Source: Glutamicibacter protophormiae
GTDB lineage: Bacteria; Actinomycetota; Actinomycetes; Actinomycetales; Micrococcaceae
Assembly (NCBI RefSeq): GCF_014647495.1
Contig: NZ_BMPH01000014.1
Location: forward strand, 1 to 64,000
Length of the DNA stretch: 64,000 nucleotides
Direction: 5' to 3'
Of this stretch, positions 56,078 to 64,000 are shown one piece after another. Each line of letters starts with the position of its first letter. Positions within the stretch are counted from its first letter, which is position 1. The translations under genes were made by a program, and so were the position numbers. Below the pieces are notes generated by a model. That model saw only the letters and a list, made by a program, of their open reading frames with translations, did no database searches and was not told the origin of the DNA.

Positions 56078-57523
56078 CTAGGAGTCGAAGCCCATGCCGA
56101 TCTTGTCCATGAGTTTCAGGAAGGCGGAGCGCTTGCCCTCGTTGCGGTCGGCTTTCACCAGGTGGCTGGTCATCAACTTCACGCCGACCCAGGCTGCAGG
56201 TTCCGGCGGGAACGGGATCGGCTTGGTGCGCACCAGTTCCAGCTCGGTCAGCTGGGTTGTGGCACCGGAGAGCAGATCCAGCATGACCTTGCCGCCGAAT
56301 CGGGTGGCCCCCACACCCAGGCCGGTGAAGCCTGCGCAGTAGGCGACCTTGCCGCCGTGGGTGAGGTCGAAGAAGGAGAAGAAACGCGAGCAGGTGTCGA
56401 TCGCCCCGCCCCAGGCGTGGGAGAACTTCACGTCGCTCAACTCCGGGAAGCTGCCGAAGAAGTGCGCGGCGAGCTTGTCGAAGGTTTCCTGGTTGGTGTC
56501 GTAGCTGGAGCGCACCTTGCCGCCGAAGTGGTAGACCGCGTCGTAGCCGCCGTACAGGATCCGGAAGCCGCCCTGTTCGTCGATGGTCGGCCGGGCGTAG
56601 TGGAAGCGGTTGTTCATGTCCGCCAGGCCTACCATCGGATCCCAGCCGATCGCCGCGCGCTGCTGCTCGGTCAGCGGCTGCGTCATCAGCGCGTAGTCGT
56701 ACACCGGGATGACATGGGCCCGGTGGCGCTTGAGCAGCGAGGGGAAGACATTGGTGGCCAGCGCGACATGCTTGGCGGTGACCTGCCCGTCGGCCGTCAG
56801 TGCGCGCATGGTGGCGCCGTCTTCCACCAGCTCGGCGACCTGGGTGTGCTCGTAGATCTTCACCCCCAGCTCGGTGCAGACGCGGGCCAGCTCCCAGGCG
56901 AGCTTGGCAGGATGGACCAGCGCGGAGCTCTCCTTGTCCCAGGCGCCGGCCAGGAAACCGGGGGAGTTGATGACCGCGCGGGTTCCCTCGGCATCCAGGA
57001 CCTCGACGCCCTCGGCGTCTGCTTCCCCGCGTACCCATTCGATCTGGTGGGCCTCGGTGGCCACGTTCAGTACTCCGTCGCGGGTGAAATCCACGTCCAT
57101 GTTGTAGCGTTCAACGGTTTCCTGCAGCTCGTCCAGGTTCTGCGCGCCGAGCCGCGCCAGCAGCGCGTTTTCCTTGGGCAGGTGGTTCTCGCCGTTGGTC
57201 TCGCCGTGCACCAGCGAGGCCTCGCAGAAGCCGCCGTTGCGTCCCGAGGCGGCCCAGCCGATGCGCTGGCCTTCGAGCAGCACGACCTCGCGCTGCGGGT
57301 CGCGTTCCTTGGCCTGCAGTGCGGTCCACAGCCCGGTGTAGCCGCCGCCCACCACCAGCAGGTCCGTGTCGATGCCGTCGTGCAAGGCGCTCTTGGGCGC
57401 CGGCCGCCGGTCGGTATCCAGCCAGTAGCTGGTGTGCTTGGCTCCGGCCAGCGAGGCGGCGATGTGCGCTCGCGAGGCCTGGGCCTCGTGGCGGTCGAAG
57501 GAAATGAGGTTGGTGATAGCCAT
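56078..57523 (-). CDS. FAD-dependent amine oxidoreductase, gamma-glutamylputrescine oxidase-like (PuuB type)
   Basis: 481 residues of the DAO family. Dinucleotide motif DLLVVGGGYTGLWTALQAKE, then GWAASGRNGGFCEASL and the C-terminal FAGLGVGATRFGGKVMLDL-like GFTGLGVGATR. It oxidises gamma-glutamylputrescine or putrescine to the aldehyde used by the following dehydrogenase. ATG 57523 follows AAGGACC. A palindrome (57764-57779) lies upstream. Confidence 0.85.
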   Translation of the reverse strand: MAITNLISFDRHEAQASRAHIAASLAGAKHTSYWLDTDRRPAPKSALHDGIDTDLLVVGGGYTGLWTALQAKERDPQREVVLLEGQRIGWAASGRNGGFCEASLVHGETNGENHLPKENALLARLGAQNLDELQETVERYNMDVDFTRDGVLNVATEAHQIEWVRGEADAEGVEVLDAEGTRAVINSPGFLAGAWDKESSALVHPAKLAWELARVCTELGVKIYEHTQVAELVEDGATMRALTADGQVTAKHVALATNVFPSLLKRHRAHVIPVYDYALMTQPLTEQQRAAIGWDPMVGLADMNNRFHYARPTIDEQGGFRILYGGYDAVYHFGGKVRSSYDTNQETFDKLAAHFFGSFPELSDVKFSHAWGGAIDTCSRFFSFFDLTHGGKVAYCAGFTGLGVGATRFGGKVMLDLLSGATTQLTELELVRTKPIPFPPEPAAWVGVKLMTSHLVKADRNEGKRSAFLKLMDKIGMGFDS

Positions 57524-57905
57524 GGGTGGTCCTTGGTCTGAAGGTAGGTGGTCGGTGAAGTTCGCGGGTTCAGGTGCGGCGCGTGGCGCGGGGCAGCGGT
57601 ACGACCAGGGGACCATGGGGTTTTGCATCGAATTGAGCGCGGGTGATCTCGGGAGATTGCCATGGGGCAGTCAAGAATATCCCTCTTCTCAGCGACAAGA
57701 CCACGAATAGAATGTGATTCATTACATATTCAAGCGTTCTCCGGAGACGGTGTCAACCCAAATCCGACCAACTGGTCGGTTTGTGACTATTGAGACTTTG
57801 AGGGAGTTCGTAGTATGCAGGTTTAGGATGCGGTGGGTGCCAGAGGCATTGCATGGCTGGTGAAGCACCCTTGGGTCCGCAACATGCCCGGTCCAGTCGC
57901 CGGCG
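57524..57905. other. Intergenic region upstream of the putrescine pair
   Basis: 380 bp without a convincing gene. It contains AT-rich promoter-like sequence near 57710-57760 and the palindrome at 57764-57779. Confidence 0.5.
57764..57779. promoter_or_regulatory. Perfect CCGACCA-AC-TGGTCGG operator-like palindrome
   Basis: Seven-base arms CCGACCA (57764-57770) and TGGTCGG (57773-57779) flank AC. This resembles TetR/AcrR operators. It lies about 240 bp before the FAD oxidase gene. No TetR gene is adjacent. Confidence 0.55.
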
Positions 57906-58607
57906 TCAGCCTAGGGGTAGTCGAAGGCAGTTGGTGCTGATCTTTGAAACAATGAGGTCTGCATGCTGCTGGAGCACGTTCAACGGATGCGTTCCTTCGA
58001 CGCAAATGGGAATCATGCCAGCAGCTTTAACCGCGCTCAGCCCGGGAATTGAATCCTCGAAGGCCGCGATTCGCGATGGATTTTGTAATCCAAGTTTCCG
58101 GGCTGCAAACTCGAATCCTTCCGGCGACGGCTTGCCGGTCTCGACATCCTCATCCGTGACCACGATGCCGAACAACCCCAGAATGCCGGCGCGTTCCAAG
58201 GCAGGAATGACTTGGTTGCGGCTAGCTCCGGTAACTACGCCGAGCTTCAGTCCGTTCGCGTGCAGGACATGGAGCAGTTCAACAGTCTCCGAGCTGATCG
58301 TATTGGCGTGTTTGATGGCAGTTGCGTACATGGCATCGATGACGGGGAAAAATGATTCGATCGGATGTGTTTGGGTCGCCTCTGGGGCTAGCGTCAGAAT
58401 GTCTCCCATGATCTCCCGGTCGCTGCGTCCCGCCAGCTTCTGGTGGTAGTCCTCGGGGGTGAGATGGACCCCGAAGAAGGTGGCGGCCAGCTCGATGAAC
58501 AGTTCCCGCAGCAGTGATTCGTCATCGGAGAGGGTTCCGTTGAAATCAAAGAGGATGCCGTCCAATTCTTCCAAGGTTTCGGCGGCCGGTGTTAGGGTGC
58601 TGTGCAT
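57906..58607 (-). CDS. HAD-family hydrolase with a DxN motif
   Basis: 233 residues. Motif I is ILFDFNGTLSDDE, where D21 is the nucleophile and the usual second Asp is N23. Motif II VVTGAS, motif III K in TGKPSPEGFEF and motif IV FEDS are present, with a beta-phosphoglucomutase-like cap. Loss of the acid-base Asp may change the reaction, as in phosphonatases where it is Ala. The start overlaps a GntR operator region: GGTCTAGACC lies about 41 nt upstream. Divergent from the GntR gene. Confidence 0.82.
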   Translation of the reverse strand: MHSTLTPAAETLEELDGILFDFNGTLSDDESLLRELFIELAATFFGVHLTPEDYHQKLAGRSDREIMGDILTLAPEATQTHPIESFFPVIDAMYATAIKHANTISSETVELLHVLHANGLKLGVVTGASRNQVIPALERAGILGLFGIVVTDEDVETGKPSPEGFEFAARKLGLQNPSRIAAFEDSIPGLSAVKAAGMIPICVEGTHPLNVLQQHADLIVSKISTNCLRLPLG

Positions 58608-58647
58608 AAAATTAATCCATCCTTGATACTGTGGGGGCACCCCGAAG

Positions 58648-58657
58648 GGTCTAGACC
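58648..58657. promoter_or_regulatory. GntR/HutC operator-like palindrome, site 1
   Basis: GGTCTAGACC between the divergent HAD and GntR genes. In its flanks 13 of 16 bases match the DasR-type HutC consensus ACTGGTCTAGACCACT. Confidence 0.65.
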
Positions 58658-58778
58658 TCTGAAGCATGTCGCGATCACGCTATGCGTCCGAGATGTCTGG
58701 GAGAATGACGTCGGGCGTATCGAATCCGGACTCTGCATTAACACGCGGTAAATCATCACGCATGAAGGAGTAAACGCC

Positions 58779-59543
58779 ATCGAAGCCGATGAACTTCTCG
58801 AAGCTGCCAGGGGATTGGTGCTCGACCAGGGAAGGCCGGCCCATCAGTCGATCAGTGAGTGGCTGTCGTCGCTGATTGCAGCAGAGCACCTTTCGCCCGG
58901 GTTCAGGCTTCCCGCCGAACGCGGTTTCGCCCAGGAGCTTGGCGTAAGTCGCATGACGCTACGCCAGGCGCTGGATTCGCTGCTCCAGGAAGGGGCGATT
59001 GTCCGTGCGGTTGGCGCTAGGGGCGGGTCGTTCGTGGCCGAGGCCCGGGTGCCGGTGGATATCTCCAATCTCATGGGGCTGAGCAAGCAGCTCTTGCGGA
59101 GCGTGCACAGCGCATCCTCACGCGTCTTGACTGCGGAAACCGTGAGCGCGGACCCCTCGGTGACCGAGGCTCTACAGCTGCCGGACAAGGCGCCGGTGCA
59201 TCGAATCCATCGCCTCCGATTTGCCGCCTCAACTCCCGTGGTGCTGGAGGATAGTTTCCTGCCAGCGGACCTGTTTCCTGGCTTCTTGGAGAAAAACCTC
59301 GACGGCTCACTCTACGGCCTGATGCGAAGGGATTACGAGCTTTCCCCGTTTTCCTCTGTTGAGGAGCTCAACCCGGTCATCATTTCCGTGCAGGATGCTG
59401 AGCTGCTGGAAATCCGCGCGGCCAGTGCGGTTCTCGGGGTCAAGCGCACCGGGCTCGCCCGGGACGGAAGGCCTGTGGAGTACTCGCGTGATCTGATCCG
59501 AACGGATCGCCTGAAAATCGTGGTTTCCGGTCGCGCCGAGTAG
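58779..59543 (+). CDS. GntR family regulator, HutC/UTRA type
   Basis: 254 residues with the ATC start, 242 from TTG 58815. N-terminal winged helix: SISEWLSSLIAAEHLSPGFRLPAERGFAQELGVSRMTLRQALDSLLQEGAIV. C-terminal UTRA domain: PVHRIHRLRFAASTPVVLEDSFLPADLFPG, VEYSRDLIRTDRLKIVV. A strong AAGGAG (58765-58770) lies 8 bases before ATC 58779; neither the TTG nor the GTG three bases after it has one. It should bind the GGTCTAGACC sites on either side and control the HAD gene and the ABC operon. Confidence 0.8.
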   Translation: MEADELLEAARGLVLDQGRPAHQSISEWLSSLIAAEHLSPGFRLPAERGFAQELGVSRMTLRQALDSLLQEGAIVRAVGARGGSFVAEARVPVDISNLMGLSKQLLRSVHSASSRVLTAETVSADPSVTEALQLPDKAPVHRIHRLRFAASTPVVLEDSFLPADLFPGFLEKNLDGSLYGLMRRDYELSPFSSVEELNPVIISVQDAELLEIRAASAVLGVKRTGLARDGRPVEYSRDLIRTDRLKIVVSGRAE

Positions 59544-59566
59544 CGGGTAGCTCATGGACCCTTAAA

Positions 59567-59576
59567 GGTCTAGACC
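59567..59576. promoter_or_regulatory. GntR/HutC operator-like palindrome, site 2
   Basis: GGTCTAGACC in the promoter of the ABC operon, 115 bp before the binding-protein start. With flanks it matches 14 of 16 of ACTGGTCTAGACCACT. Paired with site 1 on the other side of the regulator gene. Confidence 0.7.
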
Positions 59577-59690
59577 ACTGTTCATGTTGTGGTTACTTTC
59601 AAGTCGTTAAGTGGAAACGTCACGTGAATAGCTTTGGATGTGCCAGCGGGCCAACCGGCCCCGTTCACTCACATGGAGAGTAATTTCGCT

Positions 59691-60854
59691 ATGAGCAAGT
59701 CACTGAACCCGGAGTCACGAGGACTCTTCTCTGCCTCGCGATGCACAGTTCTTCGGTCCGTCGCAGGGGCAGCGGTCATCGCCACACTCGGCGCTTCGCT
59801 TTCCGCGTGCGGCCAGTCAGCATCGGCCGAGACCACAGTTGGCAGCAGCTTGGAGCAGATCACCGAGCTGGCCAAGAGCGAGGGGACAGTCCAGCTGATC
59901 GCAGTTCCGGAGGACTGGGCCAACTACGGCAGCCAGTTCTCAACCTTCACCGAGAAGTACGGCATCGCGACCCCGGTAGACACCCCGAACGCTTCCAGCG
60001 CCGATGAGCTGACGGCCGTTAAGAACCTCAAGGGCCAGAAGAGCCAACCCGATGTCATCGACATCGGGTATTCCTTCACCGGCAAGGCCGAAGCAGAGGG
60101 CCTGATCACCGCCTACAAGCCGAGTAATTTCGAGTCGATACCCGACAACCTCAAGGACCCGGATGGCATGTGGGTTGGCGCCTACTACGGCGTCGTGCAG
60201 GTAGGAACCAATACCAACGTCGTTGAGGCACCGAAGTCTTGGAACGACCTTCTTGATCCCAAATACAAGGGCAAGATCGCACTGCCTGGCGATCCCCGCA
60301 AGGGGGCCTCCTCGATCGCGGCGGTCTTCGCCGCGGCACTGGCCAACGGGGGCAGCGTTGACAATATCCAGCCGGGCATCGACTTCTTTGAAAAGCTTGC
60401 AAAATCCGGCAATCTTGTCTCCATTACTTCACCGGTGTCCGCACTGAGCACCGGACAGGCCGCCGTGGTCTTCGACTGGAACTATAATTTCCTGGGCATG
60501 GAGAAGGAGCTGGAGAAGTCCGGCATCACATTGGAGACCACAACCTTCGAAGACGGTGTTTTCGGCAACTACTACGCCCAGCCGGTGGTTGCGGACTCGC
60601 CTCACCCGAACAGCGCCCGCCTATGGGCCGACTGGCTGACCAGCGACGAGGGCTCCGAGCTCTTCGCACTGGGCGGCGGTATCCCTGCCCGCTACCTTGA
60701 GCTGAAGGAAGCCGGAAAACTCTCCGACGAAGCCTTGTCCATGCTTCCGGACGCCGGGGTGATCTCCGAGATCGAATTTCCCACCGTTGAACAGGGCGAA
60801 ACGGCTAGCCAGCTGATCGTCGACCAGTGGGCCCAGAAGGTCGCCTCGCAGTGA
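59691..60854 (+). CDS. ABC substrate-binding lipoprotein, Fe3+/polyamine/phosphonate class
   Basis: 387 residues. Lipobox LSACGQ, then a type II periplasmic-binding fold: EGTVQLIAVPEDWANYGSQF, QPDVIDIGYSFTGKAEAEGL, MWVGAYYGVVQVGTN, PKSWNDLLDPKYKGKIALPGDPR. Related proteins bind Fe3+, putrescine or 2-aminoethylphosphonate. ATG 59691 is used, with GGAGAG upstream; ATG 59673 is possible. It overlaps the first permease by GTGA. Confidence 0.85.
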   Translation: MSKSLNPESRGLFSASRCTVLRSVAGAAVIATLGASLSACGQSASAETTVGSSLEQITELAKSEGTVQLIAVPEDWANYGSQFSTFTEKYGIATPVDTPNASSADELTAVKNLKGQKSQPDVIDIGYSFTGKAEAEGLITAYKPSNFESIPDNLKDPDGMWVGAYYGVVQVGTNTNVVEAPKSWNDLLDPKYKGKIALPGDPRKGASSIAAVFAAALANGGSVDNIQPGIDFFEKLAKSGNLVSITSPVSALSTGQAAVVFDWNYNFLGMEKELEKSGITLETTTFEDGVFGNYYAQPVVADSPHPNSARLWADWLTSDEGSELFALGGGIPARYLELKEAGKLSDEALSMLPDAGVISEIEFPTVEQGETASQLIVDQWAQKVASQ

Positions 60855-61738
60855 CCCTGAACAGCACGCTGCAGCGCGTCTCCTGGCGCGGGCTGAGGCA
60901 GCGCGGCTTGCCCGGATGGGTTGGCGCACTTCCGCTGCTTATGTTCCTAGCGCTCTTCCTGATCCTTCCAATTGCAGCGAATGTCGTCACGAGTTTCTGG
61001 GTAAATGGCGCCTTTTCCTTCTCGGCAATGGCTCAGCTGTTGGAGCCTCAATACCTGGACGCATTCATCCAGACCTTTAACCTCTCGTTGCTTACCGCCG
61101 CGGTGGGCGGGGTTCTGGGACTGTTGCTCGCCTGGGCCTTGGCCACGGGCCGCAAGCCTGCTTGGCTGCAGAATCTGGTGCTGTCATTCTCTGCGGTGGC
61201 TTCCCAGATGGGCGGTGTGGCGCTGGCCTTCGCCTTCATCGCCACCCTCGGCGTCCAGGGTTTCGCCACTCAGGCAATCCTCGGCCTGACAGGTTGGGAC
61301 CTGAGCCAGGACATCCAGCTGGCCTCGTTCAGCGGCTTGGCGCTGGTCTACCTGTACTTCCAAATCCCGCTTATGGCGATCTTGATGCTGCCCGCCTTCG
61401 GCGCACTGAAGAAGCAGTGGCAGGAAGCAGCCAATTCACTGGGCGCCAGCCGCCTCCGCTACCTGCTGGATATTGCGCTGCCGATCATGTGGCCGTCGAT
61501 TGCCGGGTCGCTGTTGTTGCTCTTTGCCAACTCCTTCGGTGCCTACGCCACCGCTTACGCGCTGGCCGGGGGACGAGTGAACCTCGTGCCGATCCTGATC
61601 GGCTTCTTCATCTCCGGGGACGTCATGAACGATGAAAGCTTCGCCGCCGCGCTGGTGACCGGCATGGTTGTTGTTGTCGTCGCGGCCATGGGTTTGCGAA
61701 GCTTGGCGGAAAGGAAAGCCAACAGATGGCTGCGATAG
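60851..61738 (+). CDS. ABC permease, first subunit
   Basis: 295 residues, about six helices with the coupling EAA region EAANSLGASRLRYLLDIALPIMWPS. GTG 60851 overlaps the binding-protein stop. It belongs to the importer of this operon and pairs with the next subunit, which it overlaps by 13 bp. Confidence 0.85.
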   Translation: MTLNSTLQRVSWRGLRQRGLPGWVGALPLLMFLALFLILPIAANVVTSFWVNGAFSFSAMAQLLEPQYLDAFIQTFNLSLLTAAVGGVLGLLLAWALATGRKPAWLQNLVLSFSAVASQMGGVALAFAFIATLGVQGFATQAILGLTGWDLSQDIQLASFSGLALVYLYFQIPLMAILMLPAFGALKKQWQEAANSLGASRLRYLLDIALPIMWPSIAGSLLLLFANSFGAYATAYALAGGRVNLVPILIGFFISGDVMNDESFAAALVTGMVVVVVAAMGLRSLAERKANRWLR

Positions 61739-62559
61739 AAAAACTCCCGTTGGTCTCCGATGGCGTGAAGGCCCGCACGCAAGTTGCAGGTGGAGATGTT
61801 GTTCGCACTGCAATCATCGGCTTGGCTCTGGTCCTGTTCTTTCTGCCGTTGGTGGCCTCGGCGGCGTTCGGTTTCACCCTTCCGGGCCAGGGAATCAGCT
61901 TCGAGCCGCTGCGCGATGCGTTGGCTGGAACGGACATTGCGACCCAGCTGATGAACACCGCCAAGTTGGCGGTGCTCAGCACCATAGGATCGTTGGTGCT
62001 GTTGGTTCCGACGTTGCTGTTCCTGCACCTGAAAGCGCCGAACTTGTTGCGCTTCACCGAATGGCTGTCGGTCATTCCCTATGTTGTCCCGGCCATCGCG
62101 TTGGTTGCCGGAGCCAACTTGTTCTTCCGGCAGGCCGCCCCTGGCTTCATGGTCAGTCTCTACTCGCTGGTGCCCTTCTACATGGTGCTGACCCTGCCGC
62201 TGGTGTATCGAAGTCTCGATGCCGGAATCCGCTCCATTGATTTGCGGACCTTGTGGGCCGCCAGCGAAAGCCTGGGCGCGAAACCATGGCAGACACTGTG
62301 GCAGGTCGTTCTGCCAAATCTGCGCGGATCCTTGCTGGGTGCATCGCTGCTGTCCTGCGCTATGGTGCTGGGCGAATACGCCGTCGCGGCCCTGCTGCTG
62401 CACTCCACTTTCCCGGTGTTCATGGTGCAGGTGGGCATGAACCAGCCTCGCGCCGCGGCGGCACTGTCCTTTATCACCATCCTCGTTACATGGCTGTTGC
62501 TGGCCTTGCTCTCCAGGGACAGCGCACCGAAAACAACCTCGAAAGGAGGACCCCGATGA
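61726..62559 (+). CDS. ABC permease, second subunit
   Basis: 277 residues, about six helices. EAA motif ASESLGAKPWQTLWQVVLPNLRGSLLGA. It overlaps the first permease and, by ATGA, the ATPase gene. Confidence 0.85.
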   Translation: MAAIEKLPLVSDGVKARTQVAGGDVVRTAIIGLALVLFFLPLVASAAFGFTLPGQGISFEPLRDALAGTDIATQLMNTAKLAVLSTIGSLVLLVPTLLFLHLKAPNLLRFTEWLSVIPYVVPAIALVAGANLFFRQAAPGFMVSLYSLVPFYMVLTLPLVYRSLDAGIRSIDLRTLWAASESLGAKPWQTLWQVVLPNLRGSLLGASLLSCAMVLGEYAVAALLLHSTFPVFMVQVGMNQPRAAAALSFITILVTWLLLALLSRDSAPKTTSKGGPR

Positions 62560-63674
62560 ACCGGGATTCTGCCGAAGTCGCCCTGCACGGGATTACGAAA
62601 AGCTATGGGGGCAAAAGAGTTCTGGACAACCTGGATCTCACGCTTGCTCCCGGGGAACTGCTGGCTCTGCTCGGTCCCTCGGGCTGCGGCAAAACCACCA
62701 CGTTGCGAGTGCTCGCCGGGTTGGAAACTCCCGACACGGGAACCGTCAGCATCGGTGGTGTGGATATGACCAGCGCACCGGTTCGCGGACGAGGGATCGG
62801 TCTCGTCTTCCAGTCATACAGCCTCTTTCCACACATGAGTGCGGCGGAGAACGTGGCCTACGGGCTGCGCATCGCAGGCTCCTCGAAGTCCGTGCGGACT
62901 CGCCGTGCCACAGAACTGCTGGAAATGGTCGGGCTAAGCGAGCACGCGGCAAAGTTTCCGGGCCAGCTCTCCGGAGGACAACAGCAACGCGTCGCGCTGG
63001 CTCGGGCACTTGCCATCGAACCGCGGGTGCTGCTGCTCGACGAGCCGTTGTCCGCGCTGGACGCCCAAGTGCGGGTGCATCTGCGCGAAGAGATCAAACG
63101 GATCCAGGTCCAGGCCGGAACCACTACGCTGCTGGTAACCCACGACCAGGAGGAAGCACTGACCATCGCGGACCGGGTCGGCGTGATGCTCGGTGGCCAG
63201 ATCGAACAACTCGGAACCCCGGAGCAGATCTACTCGGCCCCGCATACCGCGTTCATTTCCGAATTTGTCGGGGCGGTCAACCGTATCCCGGCCACCGCTA
63301 CGACCGGAGGGGTGTCGGTACTGGGTAAACTGCTGAAGATCTCGAACCCCGATTCGGCCCCGGCCGCCGCCTCCGGGCTGGAAGCGCTGATCAGACCAGA
63401 AGATCTGCGATTGACGAGGCAGGGCGACGGTCTTGGAATCGTCGAATCGATGATGCTGCGCGGCCCCCTGACCAGCGTCATGGTGGCGCTTCAAGGACGT
63501 TGCCTGCGCGTGGATCTGCCCTCCCACGAAGCCGCCGAATTCTCCCCCGCAATGAGAGTGGCCCTCTCACCGCGGCGTGACGCCGCGCTGATCGACTCAT
63601 CCAGCACCACGCCGAGGGATTCCCTCCCGGCCGCGCCCGCCCATCTGCTCTCACACCTAGGACCCATTGCATGA
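62556..63674 (+). CDS. ABC importer ATP-binding protein (MalK/PotA type with TOBE domain)
   Basis: 372 residues. Walker A GPSGCGKTT, Q-loop VFQSYSLFPHM, signature LSGGQQQR, Walker B VLLLDEPLSALD and LVTHD. The C-terminal regulatory TOBE-like part (IRPEDLRLTRQGDG) is present and the final 25 residues are Ser/Pro-rich. AAAGGAGGA precedes ATG 62556. It overlaps the downstream phosphodiesterase by ATGA. Confidence 0.9.
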   Translation: MNRDSAEVALHGITKSYGGKRVLDNLDLTLAPGELLALLGPSGCGKTTTLRVLAGLETPDTGTVSIGGVDMTSAPVRGRGIGLVFQSYSLFPHMSAAENVAYGLRIAGSSKSVRTRRATELLEMVGLSEHAAKFPGQLSGGQQQRVALARALAIEPRVLLLDEPLSALDAQVRVHLREEIKRIQVQAGTTTLLVTHDQEEALTIADRVGVMLGGQIEQLGTPEQIYSAPHTAFISEFVGAVNRIPATATTGGVSVLGKLLKISNPDSAPAAASGLEALIRPEDLRLTRQGDGLGIVESMMLRGPLTSVMVALQGRCLRVDLPSHEAAEFSPAMRVALSPRRDAALIDSSSTTPRDSLPAAPAHLLSHLGPIA

Positions 63675-64000
63675 AACCGAAAATCGTTCTTGTCGGAATT
63701 GACGGTCTGCGCATCGACCTGGCCCGGGGAACCGGAGCCATGCCGACCCTGGATGCCGTCATTGGTCAGGGAGTTTTCACGCCGCTGCGCATGGATGTTC
63801 CCACGCTGTCCGGACCCGGCTGGTCCACGTTGCTGACCGGCAGTACCCATGCCGAGCACGCGGTGCAAGACAACAGGTTTGTCGGCCACCGGCTGTTGCA
63901 CCGACCGGATTTGCTCAGCCGGGCTTACTTTGCCGATCAGTCGACCACTACCTTGGCCGCCGCCGGCTGGCCACCGTTGGTCGACCCGGCCGACGCCGGA
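63671..64000 (+). CDS. Alkaline phosphatase/type I phosphodiesterase family protein (3' partial)
   Basis: 110 codons before the window ends. The metal Asp (D11, GIDGLR) and the nucleophile region VPTLSGPGWSTLLTG (T45 or S47) are present. This family includes nucleotide pyrophosphatases and phosphonoacetate hydrolase-like enzymes that cleave phosphodiesters or phosphonate C-P bonds. Translational coupling to the importer ATPase suggests it acts on the imported compound in the cytosol; no signal peptide is seen. Confidence 0.85.
   Translation, partial: MKPKIVLVGIDGLRIDLARGTGAMPTLDAVIGQGVFTPLRMDVPTLSGPGWSTLLTGSTHAEHAVQDNRFVGHRLLHRPDLLSRAYFADQSTTTLAAAGWPPLVDPADAG

Overview
The window looks like chromosomal DNA of a high-GC Gram-positive bacterium, most likely a Micrococcaceae-type actinobacterium of the Arthrobacter/Glutamicibacter kind. 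The signs are strongly GC-rich third codon positions, frequent GTG starts and ATGA/GTGA gene overlaps, an LAxTG cell-wall sorting signal, a DUF5819/HTTM gene pair, AMIN-like and Rv2629-like proteins, and DtxR- and Zur-type metal boxes. The genus is inferred from protein character only. No rRNA, tRNA, IS element, prophage or CRISPR array was seen, so this reads as core and accessory chromosome rather than an island.

Layout. 0-3.7 kb: the C-terminal part of a repeat-rich wall-anchored protein, a DUF5819 gene broken by an in-frame amber codon, and its HTTM membrane partner. 3.7-19.3 kb: an aldehyde dehydrogenase, an aldo-keto reductase, a 40-residue acidic protein, an alpha/beta hydrolase overlapping hrpB, an acyl-CoA dehydrogenase with a TetR regulator, a DoxX-like protein, an 11-mer-repeat protein, a 14-TM MFS exporter, a PhzF-like isomerase, an AMIN-like secreted protein, an MscS channel, a YqaJ-type nuclease and a CAPC thioredoxin-like protein. 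19.4-27.6 kb: an ABC ATPase/FtsX-like permease pair, then a ferric-siderophore uptake locus. That locus has a DtxR-like box, a substrate-binding lipoprotein, two FecCD permeases and an ATPase fused to a siderophore-interacting (SIP) flavoreductase domain; an antisense metallo-beta-lactamase-fold gene splits it. 27.6-37.7 kb: an ABC exporter flanked by two MarR regulators, an FMN reductase with a duplicated MarR-like operator, a glutathionyl-hydroquinone-reductase-like protein, an RNase HI fused to an NTF2-like domain, an amino-acid permease, a serine hydrolase and an SGNH hydrolase.

37.8-45.4 kb is a glycine catabolic block: a tandem glycine riboswitch, gcvP-gcvT-gcvH-glyA, then sdaA behind a terminator. 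Glycine is cleaved to a one-carbon unit, a second glycine is converted to serine, and serine is deaminated to pyruvate. 45.5-57.5 kb: mgtE with a long leader, an old-yellow-enzyme reductase, an Rv2629-like eRF1-family protein, a CPBP protease, a YibE/F membrane protein, a Zur-boxed zinc-binding lipoprotein without its permease, a TagB-like glycerophosphotransferase, and a putrescine-catabolism pair. 57.9-64 kb: a HAD hydrolase, a HutC-type GntR regulator and an ABC importer ending in a phosphodiesterase that runs off the window. Two GGTCTAGACC palindromes bracket the regulator.

Best candidates for something unusual are the ATPase-SIP fusion, the GntR/HAD/ABC/phosphodiesterase cluster with its apparent AUC start, the Rv2629-like possible ribosome hibernation factor, the RNase HI fusion, and the structured region near 6.8 kb.
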